This document shows, in pieces, positions 8,465 through 18,265 of a stretch of 64,000 nt of DNA; the first letter of the stretch is position 1, and each line of letters opens with the position of its first letter. The notes beneath the pieces were generated by a model, which was given only the letters and a program-made list of their open reading frames with translations, was not told the DNA's origin and searched no databases. A program made the position numbers and the translations under genes. The DNA is from Undibacterium sp. (GTDB taxonomy: Bacteria > Pseudomonadota > Gammaproteobacteria > Burkholderiales > Burkholderiaceae_D): the NCBI RefSeq assembly GCF_030651495.1, contig NZ_JAUSFI010000166.1:1-64000 (forward strand), written 5' to 3'.

Positions 8465-9229
8465 TTACTTCACTTCTTTCCAGTAAGACGCATTCAGACG
8501 CCACGCCAGCAAACTCAGCAGCGCCAAAAACATCACTACCCAGACACCCAGACGTTTACGCGTACTTTGTGCCGGCTCACCCATCCATTGCAGGTAGGCG
8601 ACCAAGTCGGTTACGGCACTATCGTATTCAGCCGTAGTCAATTTACCATCAGATACTTTCTCAAAGCCAGCAAATTTATGCACGACTTTAGACTCATCAT
8701 GAGGATCTTTTTCTTCGACAAACTTGGCCGTGCGCGCACCTTGCAATTCCCATAATACATGCGGCATTCCGACATCTGGGAAGACCATATTATTCCAACC
8801 GGTCGGACGATTGTCATCTTTGTAATAAGTACGCAGATAAGTATAAATCCAATCGGCACCAGATCCCGCACTAGAAGCTCTGGCACGGGCGATAACAGAC
8901 AGATCCGGAGGAACTGCACCAAACCATGCCTTAGCATCTTTAGGGGCAAGAGACGTCTTCATCAAATCACCGACTTTTTCGCCAGTGAACAAAAGATTGC
9001 TCTTGATCTGATCCTCGGTCAAACCAATATCTTTCAATCGGTTATAACGCATTGCAGATGCAGAGTGACAGTTCAGGCAGTAGTTGACAAACAGCTTGGC
9101 GCCATTCTGCAGCGCGGCCATGTCATTGCTACGGTCTTCTGCACGATCCAGCGGAAAGCCCCCTGTATTAGCCAATGCCAAAGCTGGAACCAGAGCCAGC
9201 GCGGCGAGCATTTTTTTAAATAATTTCAT
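8465..9229 (-). CDS. petC: Ubiquinol-cytochrome c reductase, cytochrome c1
   Basis: Haem c subunit of the cytochrome bc1 complex, which accepts electrons from the Rieske protein and passes them to soluble cytochrome c. The 254 residues begin with a signal peptide (LAALALVPALALA). The c-type haem site is NYCLNCHSA near residue 50, and a Met ligand is likely in the C-terminal half. One C-terminal membrane anchor (VVMFLALLSLLAWRLN) follows. It is the last gene of petABC; the gap to petB is 21 bases. Confidence 0.95.
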   Translation of the reverse strand: MKLFKKMLAALALVPALALANTGGFPLDRAEDRSNDMAALQNGAKLFVNYCLNCHSASAMRYNRLKDIGLTEDQIKSNLLFTGEKVGDLMKTSLAPKDAKAWFGAVPPDLSVIARARASSAGSGADWIYTYLRTYYKDDNRPTGWNNMVFPDVGMPHVLWELQGARTAKFVEEKDPHDESKVVHKFAGFEKVSDGKLTTAEYDSAVTDLVAYLQWMGEPAQSTRKRLGVWVVMFLALLSLLAWRLNASYWKEVK

Positions 9230-9250
9230 GCTGATTATTCCTTTGAGCGC

Positions 9251-10660
9251 TTAGTGGGCAGAAAATGTCACGCGTTTTGGTACGGGCTTAAATGTGCCCA
9301 TCGCGCTCCACCATGGCATCAACAAGAAGAAACCGAAGTAGATCACGGCGCATACCTGCGAAACACGTTCTTTTTCAGGAGAAGGTGCCTGAACGCCCAA
9401 GTATCCCAAAGCGACGAAACAAATACCAAATACGATAAACACATATTTGTGCCATTGCGGACGGTAGCGTATTGATTTAACCGGAGACTGATCCAGCCAA
9501 GGCAATGCACCAAGTATCATTACCGATCCACCAAACAACACAACACCCCAGAACTTAGCATCAAGCGCACCTGGCATCATCCCTGCAAGAGCCACTAAAG
9601 CAACGCCGGCAATCGCCATTTTGACTTTTGATGGCAACTTAGTCGTCATGAATATCAATGCAACATAAGCAACAATACCAGCCATTACCACATACATGAA
9701 CTCGGTAGTGGTAGCACGCAAGATAGAGTAAAACGGCGTGAAGTACCAAGTAGGGGCAATATGCAGAGGCGTTTTCAAGGAATCGGCAGGAATGAAATTA
9801 TTGTATTCCAGGAAATAACCACCCATTTCAGGAGCAAAGAACACGACCGCACTAAAAATCACCAGAAACACTGTCACGCCGAAAATATCGTGGAATGTGT
9901 AATAAGGATGTGATGGAACGCTGTCAAGCGGATGACCATCTGGGCCTAAATTTTCCTTGACTTCAATACCGTCCGGATTGTTCGAACCGACTTCATGCAA
10001 GGCGATCATATGGGCAACTACCAAGCCCAGCAATACCAATGGAATGGCAATCACGTGGAAAGAGAAGAAGCGGTTCAGCGTAGCGTCAGACACGACGTAA
10101 TCGCCACGTATCCACAGGGACAGATCAGGACCAATGAAAGGAATCGCACCAAACAGATTCACAATGACCTGGGCGCCCCAGTAAGACATTTGGCCCCAAG
10201 GCAGCAAGTAACCGAAGAAAGCCTCGGCCATCAGGCACAAGAAAATCGCGAAACCGAACAGCCAGATCAATTCACGTGGCTTACGATAGGAACCGTACAT
10301 TAAGGCACGGGTCATATGCAGATACACAATGATGAAAAATGCCGAAGCACCGGTCGAATGCATGTAACGCACCAACCAGCCCCATGGCACATCACGCATG
10401 ATGTACTCAACTGAAGCAAATGCCAGCGTTGCATCTGGTTTGTAATGCATCACCAAAAAAATACCGGTCACAATTTGTATCACCAGAACTAACATCGCCA
10501 GTGAGCCGAAGATGTACCAGAAATTGAAATTTTTTGGCGCGTAGTATTGACCCCATTGATCATTCCACAGCTTAGTCAGCGGGAAACGGGAGTCTACCCA
10601 ATTGAGCGCCTTGTCGATGACAGGAGCGTCCGCGGGGAGTTTTTTCTCAACAAATGCCAT
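9251..10660 (-). CDS. petB: Ubiquinol-cytochrome c reductase, cytochrome b
   Basis: Core integral membrane subunit of the bc1 complex, carrying haems bL and bH and the two quinone sites. The 469 residues hold eight membrane segments, as in the full-length bacterial form. Visible hallmarks are GYLLPWGQMSYWGAQV, the haem-ligand histidines in HSTGASAFF and FFSFHVIAIP, and the Qo-site motif PEMGGYF (a PEWY equivalent region lies nearby). The start ATG lies 2 bases after the petA stop, so the two are tightly coupled. Confidence 0.95.
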   Translation of the reverse strand: MAFVEKKLPADAPVIDKALNWVDSRFPLTKLWNDQWGQYYAPKNFNFWYIFGSLAMLVLVIQIVTGIFLVMHYKPDATLAFASVEYIMRDVPWGWLVRYMHSTGASAFFIIVYLHMTRALMYGSYRKPRELIWLFGFAIFLCLMAEAFFGYLLPWGQMSYWGAQVIVNLFGAIPFIGPDLSLWIRGDYVVSDATLNRFFSFHVIAIPLVLLGLVVAHMIALHEVGSNNPDGIEVKENLGPDGHPLDSVPSHPYYTFHDIFGVTVFLVIFSAVVFFAPEMGGYFLEYNNFIPADSLKTPLHIAPTWYFTPFYSILRATTTEFMYVVMAGIVAYVALIFMTTKLPSKVKMAIAGVALVALAGMMPGALDAKFWGVVLFGGSVMILGALPWLDQSPVKSIRYRPQWHKYVFIVFGICFVALGYLGVQAPSPEKERVSQVCAVIYFGFFLLMPWWSAMGTFKPVPKRVTFSAH

Positions 10661-10662
10661 GA

Positions 10663-11277
10663 TTAAGCCTCGCCTTTCTCATCTTTACCGATGAGGATTT
10701 TAGTGTCCGACAGATACATATGACGGGGAACATCCAGATTTTGTGGAGCTGGTTTATTTTTATAAACGCGGCCGGCCAAATCAAAAGTGGATCCATGACA
10801 AGGGCATAAGAAGCCGCCGGTCCAGTCATCCGGCAAAGATGGTTGAGCGCCCGCGGCAAATTTTGAACTAGGAGAACAGCCAAGATGAGAGCAAATACCA
10901 ACAGTGATCAATATGTCACTGTGATCAGTTCTTGATCGACTTTGGTTCTTGCAATAGTCAGGAATATCCATTGTATAAGGTTTATCTGATTTTGGATCAG
11001 CGACCTTATCTTCGGTTTTTGCGAGACTTGCCATCATTTCAGGCGTGCGCTTCAAAATCCAGACTGGCTTACCGCGCCATTCAAATACTTTCATTTCCCC
11101 CGGCTTTAAATCCGATATATCCGCTTCTACCGGTGCGCCTGCTGCTTTAGCACGCTCAGACGGTTGAAAAGTGCTAACCAGCGCACCTGCCGTTGCCAAA
11201 CCAGCCACACCACCCACCGCACACGTGGCGACGAGCAAGCCGCGACGGCCAGAATCGACCTGCTTTTCGATACCCAT
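10663..11277 (-). CDS. petA: Ubiquinol-cytochrome c reductase, Rieske iron-sulfur subunit
   Basis: Rieske [2Fe-2S] protein of the bc1 complex. The 204 residues start with a twin-arginine-like signal anchor (SGRRGLLVATCAVGG), fitting export by the Tat system encoded at 14.7-16.2 kb. The cluster ligands are in CSHLGC and CPCHGSTFD, about 20 residues apart. It is the first gene of petABC. The region before it (11278-11595) must hold the operon promoter, divergent from mscL. Confidence 0.95.
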   Translation of the reverse strand: MGIEKQVDSGRRGLLVATCAVGGVAGLATAGALVSTFQPSERAKAAGAPVEADISDLKPGEMKVFEWRGKPVWILKRTPEMMASLAKTEDKVADPKSDKPYTMDIPDYCKNQSRSRTDHSDILITVGICSHLGCSPSSKFAAGAQPSLPDDWTGGFLCPCHGSTFDLAGRVYKNKPAPQNLDVPRHMYLSDTKILIGKDEKGEA

Positions 11278-11595
11278 ACCAACCCCAATCTATCAAAAAT
11301 CAAAACCTGATGAAGCAAAACCCCACTTCTAACAACCTTAAATTATAAAGGAGCTGAGTATGGTTTTAAAGAAAAAGATGCTAAAAATGGAAAACTACCG
11401 CTAATATTTCAATATTTTGATGATTATTTAGACATTCTTGCCCAACAATCTTATGATAACGACTCACTACAATTGCAATCAAAGCAATATTTGACAAAAA
11501 ATCACAATACTGAACGTCCTGACCTATTATGATCTTGCTGTTTTAATTCACGTTTCATTTATCCATTTAATTTATCCATTTATAAAGGAGTTTTC
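11278..11595. other. Divergent promoter region between petA and mscL
   Basis: AT-rich, with no gene that has a usable start. A ribosome-binding-site-like AAAGGAG precedes an ATG at about 11360, but that frame stops after 13 codons. Just before mscL the sequence ATTTATCCATTTA is repeated twice in tandem, followed by the mscL ribosome binding site AAAGGAG. A stop-free stretch at 11314-11532 lacks a start codon and is listed among the rejected items. Confidence 0.5.
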
Positions 11596-12006
11596 ATGAG
11601 CATGATGCAAGAATTTAAAGCTTTTGCCGTTAAAGGCAACGTGATGGATCTAGCTGTCGGCGTTATCATCGGTGCCGCTTTTGGAAAAATAGTGGATTCT
11701 TTGGTTGGAGACATTGTCATGCCCATCGTCGGGAAAATTTTTGGCGGGCTAGATTTTGCCAATTACTATCTGCCGTTAAATGGGCAAGCAAGCAACCTGG
11801 GTTTGGTGGAAGCGAAAAAAATTGGTGCCGTATTGGCTTATGGAAATTTCATTACCATTGCCCTTAATTTCTTGATTCTTGCCTTCATCATTTTCCAAAT
11901 GGTTCGCCTGGTAAATAAAATGAAAAAACAAGAAGTACAAGCGCCCGCCGCCGTACCTGAAGACGTCATATTACTTCGTGAAATTCGTGATGCTTTAAAA
12001 AAATAA
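11596..12006 (+). CDS. mscL: Large-conductance mechanosensitive channel MscL
   Basis: Inner-membrane pentameric channel that opens under high membrane tension and releases solutes after osmotic downshock. The 136 residues match the family: an N-terminal amphipathic helix ([19 protein letters not shown]), TM1 ([15 protein letters not shown]), TM2 ([18 protein letters not shown]), and a C-terminal charged helix ending [12 protein letters not shown] strong ribosome binding site AAAGGAG stands 8 bases before the ATG. It is a single gene, ended by the hairpin at 12020-12054. Confidence 0.96.
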   Translation: MSMMQEFKAFAVKGNVMDLAVGVIIGAAFGKIVDSLVGDIVMPIVGKIFGGLDFANYYLPLNGQASNLGLVEAKKIGAVLAYGNFITIALNFLILAFIIFQMVRLVNKMKKQEVQAPAAVPEDVILLREIRDALKK

Positions 12007-12019
12007 TTTTCAGTACACT

Positions 12020-12054
12020 AAATCCCGCCAGTCTTCACAAATGACGGGATTTTT
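12020..12054. terminator. Terminator after mscL
   Basis: The arms AAATCCCG and CGGGATTT, with extra pairing inside, are followed by TTTTT on the plus strand. It lies in the 52-base gap between the convergent mscL and Nif3-like genes. Confidence 0.8.
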
Positions 12055-12058
12055 ACGC

Positions 12059-12826
12059 CTACACCGGATTATCAATATCGACAAATTGATGTGCGATACC
12101 AAATTGTTGCGCAATATGCCGGCCCAGCGCCTGCACCCCGTAACGTTCGGTTGCATGATGGCCGCAAGCCAGATAGGCAACACCGGACTCTCTTGCCAAA
12201 TGTACCGTGGGTTCAGAGATTTCGCCGCTTAAATAGGCAGAGGCACCTGTAGAGATCGCTTGGTCAAACATAGTCTGCGCAGCACCAGTGCACCAGGCAA
12301 TCTGGCCAAGCAGCTGATCTGGATTGCCGATCAGTAGCGGCTTACGTCCTAATTTATTTTCAACCTGACTAGCCAAATCCCCAACCGTTCTGACCGAACT
12401 GTTTAGCATCTGCCCCATCCATCCCAATTCGTCGTCCCCAAACCTTGAGGTCGGGCTTATTTCCAGTAGTTCAGCAAGTTGCGCATTATTTCCTAGTTGA
12501 GAATGCATATCCAGCGGCAAATGATAGGCAAAAAGAGAAATATCATTTTTCAGTAAAAGTTTCAGACGCTTTTGTTTTTGACCAATCACGCGCATATCTT
12601 CGCCACGCCAAAAATAGCCGTGATGCACCAGTACCGCATCTGCTTTTAGCTGAACCGCCTGCTCCAACAAAGCCAAACTGGCTGTTACACCACTTACTAC
12701 GAGTTTAATCTCATCGCGCCCTTCCACCTGTACGCCATTTGGGCAATAATCACGGTAACGTGCTATTTGCAATTCTGTAGCAAGATATTGTGCCAGCGCA
12801 TCCCTCTTGACCGATTTTTCTTTCAT
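12059..12826 (-). CDS. Nif3-like dinuclear metal centre protein (YbgI/DUF34 family)
   Basis: Member of the Nif3/YbgI family of hexameric proteins with a two-metal site; the biochemical role is not settled (related proteins are annotated as GTP cyclohydrolase 1 type 2 homologues). The 255 residues carry the metal-binding motifs [25 protein letters not shown] and, near the C-terminus, [11 protein letters not shown]. The ATG at 12826 is chosen; an in-frame TTG two codons upstream is less likely. It is divergent from the DegS-like protease with only 14 bases between the starts, so the promoters must overlap the other gene's 5' end. Confidence 0.88.
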   Translation of the reverse strand: MKEKSVKRDALAQYLATELQIARYRDYCPNGVQVEGRDEIKLVVSGVTASLALLEQAVQLKADAVLVHHGYFWRGEDMRVIGQKQKRLKLLLKNDISLFAYHLPLDMHSQLGNNAQLAELLEISPTSRFGDDELGWMGQMLNSSVRTVGDLASQVENKLGRKPLLIGNPDQLLGQIAWCTGAAQTMFDQAISTGASAYLSGEISEPTVHLARESGVAYLACGHHATERYGVQALGRHIAQQFGIAHQFVDIDNPV

Positions 12827-12840
12827 ACTCAAATCTTTCT

Positions 12841-14007
12841 ATGCGTCGTTTATGGTTATTGTTTGCGCAAACCGCTACTGTCGGTTTGGCACTGTGGTTT
12901 ATTGTAACCACCTTGAAACCCGATTGGGCGAATCAAGCATTGGGTTCTGGCCGCAGCCTAAGCTTGGTGTCGATGCCCAGCGTGCGGGAAGCCCCCGTCA
13001 ATGCCGTGAATGCACAATCGTCGTATCGTATGGCGGCAAAACGCGCCATGTCATCGGTCGTCAACATTAACACCGCCAAAGAGTCGCGCCAAGCCGACAA
13101 CCCGCTGCTTAACGACCCTTTTTTCAAACGTTTTTTTGGCGATCAGGTTAATCCGCAGAGCGAACGTCAATCTAGCCTCGGTTCCGGGGTTATTGTCAGC
13201 TCTCAAGGCTATATCCTGACGAATAATCACGTCATTGAAGAAGCGGATGAAATCGCGGTATCACTACCAGATGGGCGCAAAGCGATTGCCAAGGTGGTCG
13301 GGACCGATCCGGAAACTGATTTGGCAGTAATCAAGATTGATTTACCCAACTTACCGGCTATCACCTTGGGGCATTCTGAACAGGCAGTCGTGGGTGATGT
13401 CGTACTGGCCATCGGCAATCCATTTGGCGTTGGCCAAACGGTCACCATGGGTATCGTTTCTGCACTCGGCAGGAATGATGTCGGCATCAATACCTATGAA
13501 AATTTCATACAGACTGATGCAGCAGTCAACCCTGGCAACTCAGGCGGCGCGCTGGTTGATGTCAACGGAGATCTTGTTGGCATCAACTCTGCAATCTATT
13601 CACGTAGTGGCGGCTCTTTAGGAATTGGCTTTGCCATCCCTGTGAGTACCATCAAGATGGTGATGGAATCGATTATCTCGAATGGTCAGGTAGTGCGCGG
13701 CTGGATAGGAGTAGAACCGCAAGACATCACGCCGGAAATGGCCGATAGTTTTAACATCAAGGAAGCCTCCGGAGCAATCGTAGCCGGCGTCATTCGTGGC
13801 GGACCTGCCGATAAGGCTGGCATCCGGCCTGGTGACATATTGACGGCGATTGAGGGAAGGCCAGTAACAAATAAGACTGAGGTACTGAATCTGATCGCAC
13901 AATTAAAGCCTAACAATAAGGCCAAATTTACCCTGTTACGAAAAACCTCAGAATCGACAGTGGATATTCTGATCGGTAAGCGTCCCCCGGTTAAACGTGA
14001 AGAATAA
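12841..14007 (+). CDS. DegS/AlgW-type periplasmic serine protease (Do-like)
   Basis: Membrane-anchored HtrA-family protease, likely the site-1 protease that starts the envelope-stress (sigma-E) cascade. The 388 residues contain one N-terminal membrane anchor (LFAQTATVGLALWFIVTTL), a trypsin-like domain with the triad His130 (LTNNHVI), Asp160 (DPETDLAVIKI) and Ser234 (NPGNSGGALVD), then one PDZ domain (IAGVIRGGPADKAG-like region, ~residues 290-375). A single PDZ plus an anchor fits DegS/AlgW better than the two-PDZ DegP. It lies next to tatABC in the common Burkholderiales order. The exact orthology is inferred. Confidence 0.88.
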   Translation: MRRLWLLFAQTATVGLALWFIVTTLKPDWANQALGSGRSLSLVSMPSVREAPVNAVNAQSSYRMAAKRAMSSVVNINTAKESRQADNPLLNDPFFKRFFGDQVNPQSERQSSLGSGVIVSSQGYILTNNHVIEEADEIAVSLPDGRKAIAKVVGTDPETDLAVIKIDLPNLPAITLGHSEQAVVGDVVLAIGNPFGVGQTVTMGIVSALGRNDVGINTYENFIQTDAAVNPGNSGGALVDVNGDLVGINSAIYSRSGGSLGIGFAIPVSTIKMVMESIISNGQVVRGWIGVEPQDITPEMADSFNIKEASGAIVAGVIRGGPADKAGIRPGDILTAIEGRPVTNKTEVLNLIAQLKPNNKAKFTLLRKTSESTVDILIGKRPPVKREE

Positions 14008-14028
14008 TGTTATTTTTGGAGCTATTTC

Positions 14029-14700
14029 ATGCATGTCCGTGATTTGAGTCGTTTTTTATTCGAGCTATCGGAAAGCAACAACCGCGCTTGGTTTGTCATG
14101 AACAAACCGCGTTACGATATTTTACGCGCCGAATTTTTGCAATTTGTGACGCAATTGATCGATAACATCAGCCGCTTCGATCCTGCCATTGCCGGCTGCG
14201 ACCCCAAAAAAGCCTTGTTTCGGATCAATCGGGATGTGCGTTTTGGAAAAGATAAATCTCCGTACAAGACCACTTTTTCTGCATCAATTCTGCCTAGCGG
14301 TCGTAAAAAACCTAGTGAAGGCGGTGGTCCAGCCTATTATTTTCAGATCGACGCGAACGGTAAACTATTTTTTGCGGTGGGAGAGTACATGCCGCCATCC
14401 GACAGATTGCGCACCATTCGAAATCATATTGTGGCAGACGGTACAGGATTTTCTAAATTACTGAAAAACAAGGAAATGAAGCAAGTTTTTGGTGGCTTGC
14501 AAGAAGAGAGTAAACTCATCCGTCCACCCAAAGGATTTGATGCCGAACACCCGTATATTGAGCAACTTAAGCTGAAGAATTTTATGGTCTGGACGGACTG
14601 TTCACTCGACAGCATGGATGCACAGCAAATTCAAGAAATTCTGGTCAAAGGTTTCAAAAGTGCCTATCCGCTAGTGAGTTGGCTACGTACAGCAGATTAA
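14029..14700 (+). CDS. DUF2461 domain protein
   Basis: Protein of the DUF2461 (TIGR02453) family, function unknown. The 223 residues show the family's conserved N-terminal motif LFELSESNNRAWFVMNKPRY and the basic core FRINRDVRFGKDKSPYKT, followed by PAYYFQI and a C-terminal region ending VSWLR. It is probably cotranscribed with the upstream protease (21-base gap). Its stop codon overlaps that of the convergent tatC by a few bases (14697-14700). Confidence 0.85.
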   Translation: MHVRDLSRFLFELSESNNRAWFVMNKPRYDILRAEFLQFVTQLIDNISRFDPAIAGCDPKKALFRINRDVRFGKDKSPYKTTFSASILPSGRKKPSEGGGPAYYFQIDANGKLFFAVGEYMPPSDRLRTIRNHIVADGTGFSKLLKNKEMKQVFGGLQEESKLIRPPKGFDAEHPYIEQLKLKNFMVWTDCSLDSMDAQQIQEILVKGFKSAYPLVSWLRTAD

Positions 14701-15461
14701 TCTACAATCTCATCTGGCGCTTGCGTTGCTTTGACAAAAATCGGTGCCACTAGCAAGCCCAATTCGTACAACAAGCACATTGGTATTGCCAATGAGAATT
14801 GGCTGACGATATCTGGTGGAGTGACGATCGCGGCGATCACAAAAGCGCCGACAATCACGTAAGAACGTATCGCCTTGAGTTTTTCTAAAGGCACTAAACC
14901 CATACGCACTAATACCACGACAACGATAGGCACCTCGAAAGTCATGCCAAAAGCCAGGCACATCGACATGATGAAGTCGAGATAATTTTCAATGTCTGGA
15001 GCGACCGTAATTGAGGTAGGAGCAAACTCATTGATAAATTTAAATACCCGGCCGAACACAAAGAAATAACAAAACGCCACGCCAGACAAAAACAGAAGTG
15101 AGGAAGAGATCACCAAAGGAGCGACCAAACGTTTTTCATGGGTATAGAGTCCAGGTGCAATAAATGCCCAAGCCTGGTACAACACCCACGGCAAGGCCAG
15201 CATGAACGCCAGCAATAGCGTCACTTTCATCGGCACTAAGAACGGTGAGATGACCCCCGTGGCGATCATCTTCGCGCCGGCTGGCAACGAAGCAATCATC
15301 GGCTGAGCCAAGAAATCATAAATAGCGGACGGTCCCGGCCAGGCAAACAGTGCGGCGCAAACAATCGCGATACCTATTGATGCCTTCACCAGACGATCAC
15401 GCAATTCTACTAAATGAGAAATAAAGCTGTCTGCTGCACCCTGCGAATTTAAGTCAGTCAT
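14697..15461 (-). CDS. tatC: Twin-arginine translocase subunit TatC
   Basis: Polytopic receptor for twin-arginine signal peptides in the Tat export pathway for folded proteins. The 254 residues have about six membrane segments, with the conserved N-terminal HLVELRDRLVKA and the periplasmic loop region containing FMLALPWVLYQAWAFIAPGL and the motif FGMTFEVPIV. It is the last gene of tatABC and of the long minus-strand run. The Rieske protein at 10663-11277 is a likely substrate. Confidence 0.96.
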   Translation of the reverse strand: MTDLNSQGAADSFISHLVELRDRLVKASIGIAIVCAALFAWPGPSAIYDFLAQPMIASLPAGAKMIATGVISPFLVPMKVTLLLAFMLALPWVLYQAWAFIAPGLYTHEKRLVAPLVISSSLLFLSGVAFCYFFVFGRVFKFINEFAPTSITVAPDIENYLDFIMSMCLAFGMTFEVPIVVVVLVRMGLVPLEKLKAIRSYVIVGAFVIAAIVTPPDIVSQFSLAIPMCLLYELGLLVAPIFVKATQAPDEIVD

Positions 15462-15507
15462 GCAAGGCCTGTAACAAATTGGAATTCAAATTAAATTGAC
15501 GACGCAT

Positions 15508-15999
15508 TTAGAAGAAGCTTGCTGGCGATTGAGGTTTTGCACGATGACGTGCCATCCGTGCGGAGCCAGACATCACTCGACCACGATGACCATTACGGCT
15601 TTTATACCAAGCCGGTACGGCAGAGGTGCGGGACAGTTTTTTACGGCGAAAATCCTTAGCCTTAACAGAAATAGCATCGGTCGTCGGCATCCGCAGAGTA
15701 CTTGCATTACCACCATGATCTTGCCAAGCTGACTGAAGATCAGTCTCCGCTTGCGAGACACCCTGCGCTATCGAATGTTCTGCATCTTGCACCGCATCCT
15801 GCGCATCCTGATGAATCTTGCGCAGCTCATCGAGTTCAATTTCGCGGCTGACTTCGGATTTCACTTCATTGATATAGCGTTGGGCGCGGCCAAACAAAGA
15901 GCCCGCCATGCGCGCTACCTTAGGCAAGTCCTTAGGCCCTATCACGATCAGCGCAACCACGCCGATCAGCGCCATTTTGCTGAGTCCGAGATCTATCAT
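15508..15999 (-). CDS. tatB: Sec-independent translocase subunit TatB
   Basis: Single-span membrane protein that works with TatC in binding twin-arginine substrates. The 163 residues begin MIDLGLSKMALIGVVALIVI with the hinge GPKDLP, typical of TatB, then a long amphipathic helix (SLFGRAQRYINEVKSEV) and a variable C-terminal tail rich in basic residues. The tail is the least conserved part. It lies 21 bases downstream of tatA. Confidence 0.93.
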   Translation of the reverse strand: MIDLGLSKMALIGVVALIVIGPKDLPKVARMAGSLFGRAQRYINEVKSEVSREIELDELRKIHQDAQDAVQDAEHSIAQGVSQAETDLQSAWQDHGGNASTLRMPTTDAISVKAKDFRRKKLSRTSAVPAWYKSRNGHRGRVMSGSARMARHRAKPQSPASFF

Positions 16000-16020
16000 T
16001 GTGCGTTTTCTACCAGCGGC

Positions 16021-16245
16021 TTACTGCTTGGTTTTTTCCTTGGCTTCTACATCCAATACGGCCTTATCGACGGCTTGCTGCGTTGCTGTCGAGGCGGGTT
16101 TCTCTTCTTCGCCTTTCACGCCGTCCTTAAAGCCTTTGATAGCCTTACCAAGATCACCGCCGATATTGCCTAATTTTTTGGTGCCAAACACCAGCATCAC
16201 TATCACCAGTACGATCAACCAGTGCCAAATACTAAAGGAACCCAT
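16021..16245 (-). CDS. tatA: Sec-independent translocase subunit TatA
   Basis: Pore- or membrane-thinning subunit of the Tat pathway. The 74 residues have one N-terminal membrane segment ([13 protein letters not shown]) followed by the hallmark [20 protein letters not shown] amphipathic helix and a charged C-terminal tail. This is the usual size. It is the first gene of tatABC, 64 bases downstream of the HIT gene and in the same direction. Confidence 0.95.
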   Translation of the reverse strand: MGSFSIWHWLIVLVIVMLVFGTKKLGNIGGDLGKAIKGFKDGVKGEEEKPASTATQQAVDKAVLDVEAKEKTKQ

Positions 16246-16309
16246 GTTTTCTCCAATTTGAGAGCACTGCTCTCCTAGTCATATTTACTGCAAATCAGGG
16301 CGCTGCGCC

Positions 16310-16696
16310 CTAACGACGACTTTGGCCAGCCTTGGCCCCGCCAATCACGTGCATATGCAAATGATACACCTCTTGCCCACCATCCGGCCCGGTATTGATC
16401 AGTGTTTTATAGCCACCGGACAAACTGCCATCTGCGTGTTTTTGCACACCACAACCTTGCTCTTGTGCCAATTTAGGGGCAAGTTCCAACATTTTCCCGA
16501 GTAACTCGGCATGTTCCGGCCTGGCCTCTGCCAGTGTGGCGAGATGAAGTTTGGGAATAATCAAAAAATGCACCGGTGCGGCAGGATGAATGTCCTTAAA
16601 AGCCAGCAGATTATCGTCTTCATAAACGATATCTGCGGGAATTTGTTTAGCGGTAATTTTACAGAAAATACAGTTTTCCACATTGACCTCAATCAT
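16310..16696 (-). CDS. HIT-family nucleotide-binding hydrolase (HinT-like)
   Basis: Small purine-nucleoside phosphoramidase-like protein. The 128 residues carry FCKI near the N-terminus and the histidine triad YHLHMHVIGG (His112, 114 and 116). Its place between hisE and tatA is the standard Burkholderiales arrangement. Whether it contributes to histidine synthesis is unknown; cotranscription with the his genes is likely, as the gap to hisE is 12 bases. Confidence 0.92.
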   Translation of the reverse strand: MIEVNVENCIFCKITAKQIPADIVYEDDNLLAFKDIHPAAPVHFLIIPKLHLATLAEARPEHAELLGKMLELAPKLAQEQGCGVQKHADGSLSGGYKTLINTGPDGGQEVYHLHMHVIGGAKAGQSRR

Positions 16697-16708
16697 AGCT
16701 CATTGAAA

Positions 16709-17095
16709 CTAATCAGTTTTTTTCGTTTCATCGCGATCGCGCAATTCATCCTTGCGCGCCGCTTTTTCTTCAATACCGGAGATTCCCTCGCGCCGCGCCA
16801 ACTCATCCAATATTTGCTGCGGCGTCAGATCATATTGCGCCAGCATCACCAGAGTGTGGAACCATAAATCGGCACATTCATACAACAGCTTGGTTGAATC
16901 GCCTGAAACCCGCGCATCTTTGGCCGCCATCACGGTTTCGGTGGCTTCTTCGCCTATTTTTTTGAGAATCGCGTCATCGCCCTTGGCAAACAGTCTTGCC
17001 ACGTAAGAGCTGTCCGGATTGCCGCCATTGGCGAGCTTACGACTTTCTATGATGCCAGCCAGGCGCTGCAAGGTTTGCTGTTCGGTCATACTCAT
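16709..17095 (-). CDS. hisE: Phosphoribosyl-ATP pyrophosphatase (HisE)
   Basis: Second step of histidine synthesis: removes pyrophosphate from phosphoribosyl-ATP. The 128 residues form a MazG-like all-helical fold with the conserved segments [20 protein letters not shown] and [11 protein letters not shown], followed by [14 protein letters not shown], which supplies the acidic metal ligands. HisE and HisI are separate genes, as usual in Betaproteobacteria. The start is ATG 17095 or the ATG two codons inside. Confidence 0.94.
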   Translation of the reverse strand: MSMTEQQTLQRLAGIIESRKLANGGNPDSSYVARLFAKGDDAILKKIGEEATETVMAAKDARVSGDSTKLLYECADLWFHTLVMLAQYDLTPQQILDELARREGISGIEEKAARKDELRDRDETKKTD

Positions 17096-17105
17096 TGATA
17101 GATAC

Positions 17106-17504
17106 TCATTTATAAATACTTTCAGGATCTTTTAACACTGGATCGACGGCTAACCATTCGCCTTCATTGGCATTGCCTTCAAATTTCTGAAAGAAGCAAG
17201 AATGCCGGCCAGTGTGACAGGCGATGCCATCGACCTGTTCAATTTTAAGCAAGACAACATCTTCATCGCAATCGAGGCGGATTTCCAGTACTTTTTGTAT
17301 GTGACCGGATTCCTCCCCTTTATGCCATAGTTTCTTGCGCGAGCGGCTCCAATAAACAGCTTCGCCTGACTCAACTGTTTTGGTCAGTGCATCACGGTTC
17401 ATCCAGGCAAACATCAGCACGGCATTGCTGCTCGCTTCTTGTGCAATCACTGGCACCAAACCGTACTCATCCCACCTGACTTTATTTAGCCATTTATAAC
17501 TCAT
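17106..17504 (-). CDS. hisI: Phosphoribosyl-AMP cyclohydrolase (HisI)
   Basis: Opens the adenine ring of phosphoribosyl-AMP, the third step of histidine synthesis; a zinc- and magnesium-dependent enzyme. The 132 residues show the conserved motifs [31 protein letters not shown] (metal-binding Asp and Cys) and HTGRHSCFF. It overlaps hisF by 4 bases (ATGA), pointing to translational coupling. Confidence 0.95.
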   Translation of the reverse strand: MSYKWLNKVRWDEYGLVPVIAQEASSNAVLMFAWMNRDALTKTVESGEAVYWSRSRKKLWHKGEESGHIQKVLEIRLDCDEDVVLLKIEQVDGIACHTGRHSCFFQKFEGNANEGEWLAVDPVLKDPESIYK

Positions 17505-18265
17505 ACTAGCCTCATAGGAATATTTTGCGCCGCCATAAATTGTTTTGCTTGCTGTACCGTGTATTGTCCGAAATGGAAAATACTGGCCGCCAGCACGGCG
17601 TCTGCACCACCAATTTTAATGCCATCGGCCAAGTTTTGCAGCGATCCAACGCCGCCAGAGGCGATCACGGGAATATCCACCGCATCAGAGACCGCCCGCG
17701 TCAAGCCAAGATCAAATCCGGAGCGCGTACCGTCCTTATCCATGCTGGTCAGTAAAATTTCACCGGCACCCAGTAGTGCCATTTTTTGTGCCCATTCAAC
17801 CGCATCGAGACCTGTGGCGTTGCGGCCGCCATGGGTATACACTTCCCATTTTCCTGGCGCGACCTGCTTGGCATCAATCGCGACCACGATGCACTGCGAA
17901 CCATATTTTTGTGCCGCGTCGGCCACCAATTGCGGATTAGTCACTGCCGAGGTATTAATACCAACCTTGTCAGCGCCCGCGTTGAGCAAGCGGCGCACGT
18001 CGGCTACCGTACGCACGCCACCACCCACAGTCAAGGGAATAAAAACTTGAGAAGCGACGGCTTCGATAATCGGCAAGATCAAGTCACGGTCATCGGACGA
18101 AGCGGTGATGTCGAGAAAAGTGATTTCATCCGCGCCTTGCGCATCATAGCGGCGCGCAATTTCAACCGGATCACCGGCGTCGCGCAATTCCTGAAAATTA
18201 ATACCCTTGACGACCCGGCCAGCGGTCACATCCAGACAGGGAATAATTCTTTTTGCCAATGTCAT
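17501..18265 (-). CDS. hisF: Imidazole glycerol phosphate synthase cyclase subunit (HisF)
   Basis: Cyclase half of IGP synthase: uses ammonia from HisH to form imidazole glycerol phosphate and AICAR. It is a 254-residue TIM barrel with the catalytic aspartates in IIPCLDV (Asp11) and CIVVAIDAK (about Asp130) and the phosphate-binding loops TVGGGVRT and ASGGVGS. It overlaps hisA upstream and hisI downstream through ATGA. Confidence 0.96.
   Translation of the reverse strand: MTLAKRIIPCLDVTAGRVVKGINFQELRDAGDPVEIARRYDAQGADEITFLDITASSDDRDLILPIIEAVASQVFIPLTVGGGVRTVADVRRLLNAGADKVGINTSAVTNPQLVADAAQKYGSQCIVVAIDAKQVAPGKWEVYTHGGRNATGLDAVEWAQKMALLGAGEILLTSMDKDGTRSGFDLGLTRAVSDAVDIPVIASGGVGSLQNLADGIKIGGADAVLAASIFHFGQYTVQQAKQFMAAQNIPMRLV

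Noticed and set aside
11314-11532. Stop-free stretch of about 72 codons between petA and mscL
   Set aside because: No start codon in frame, lies in a divergent promoter region, and the translated sequence shows no family motif.
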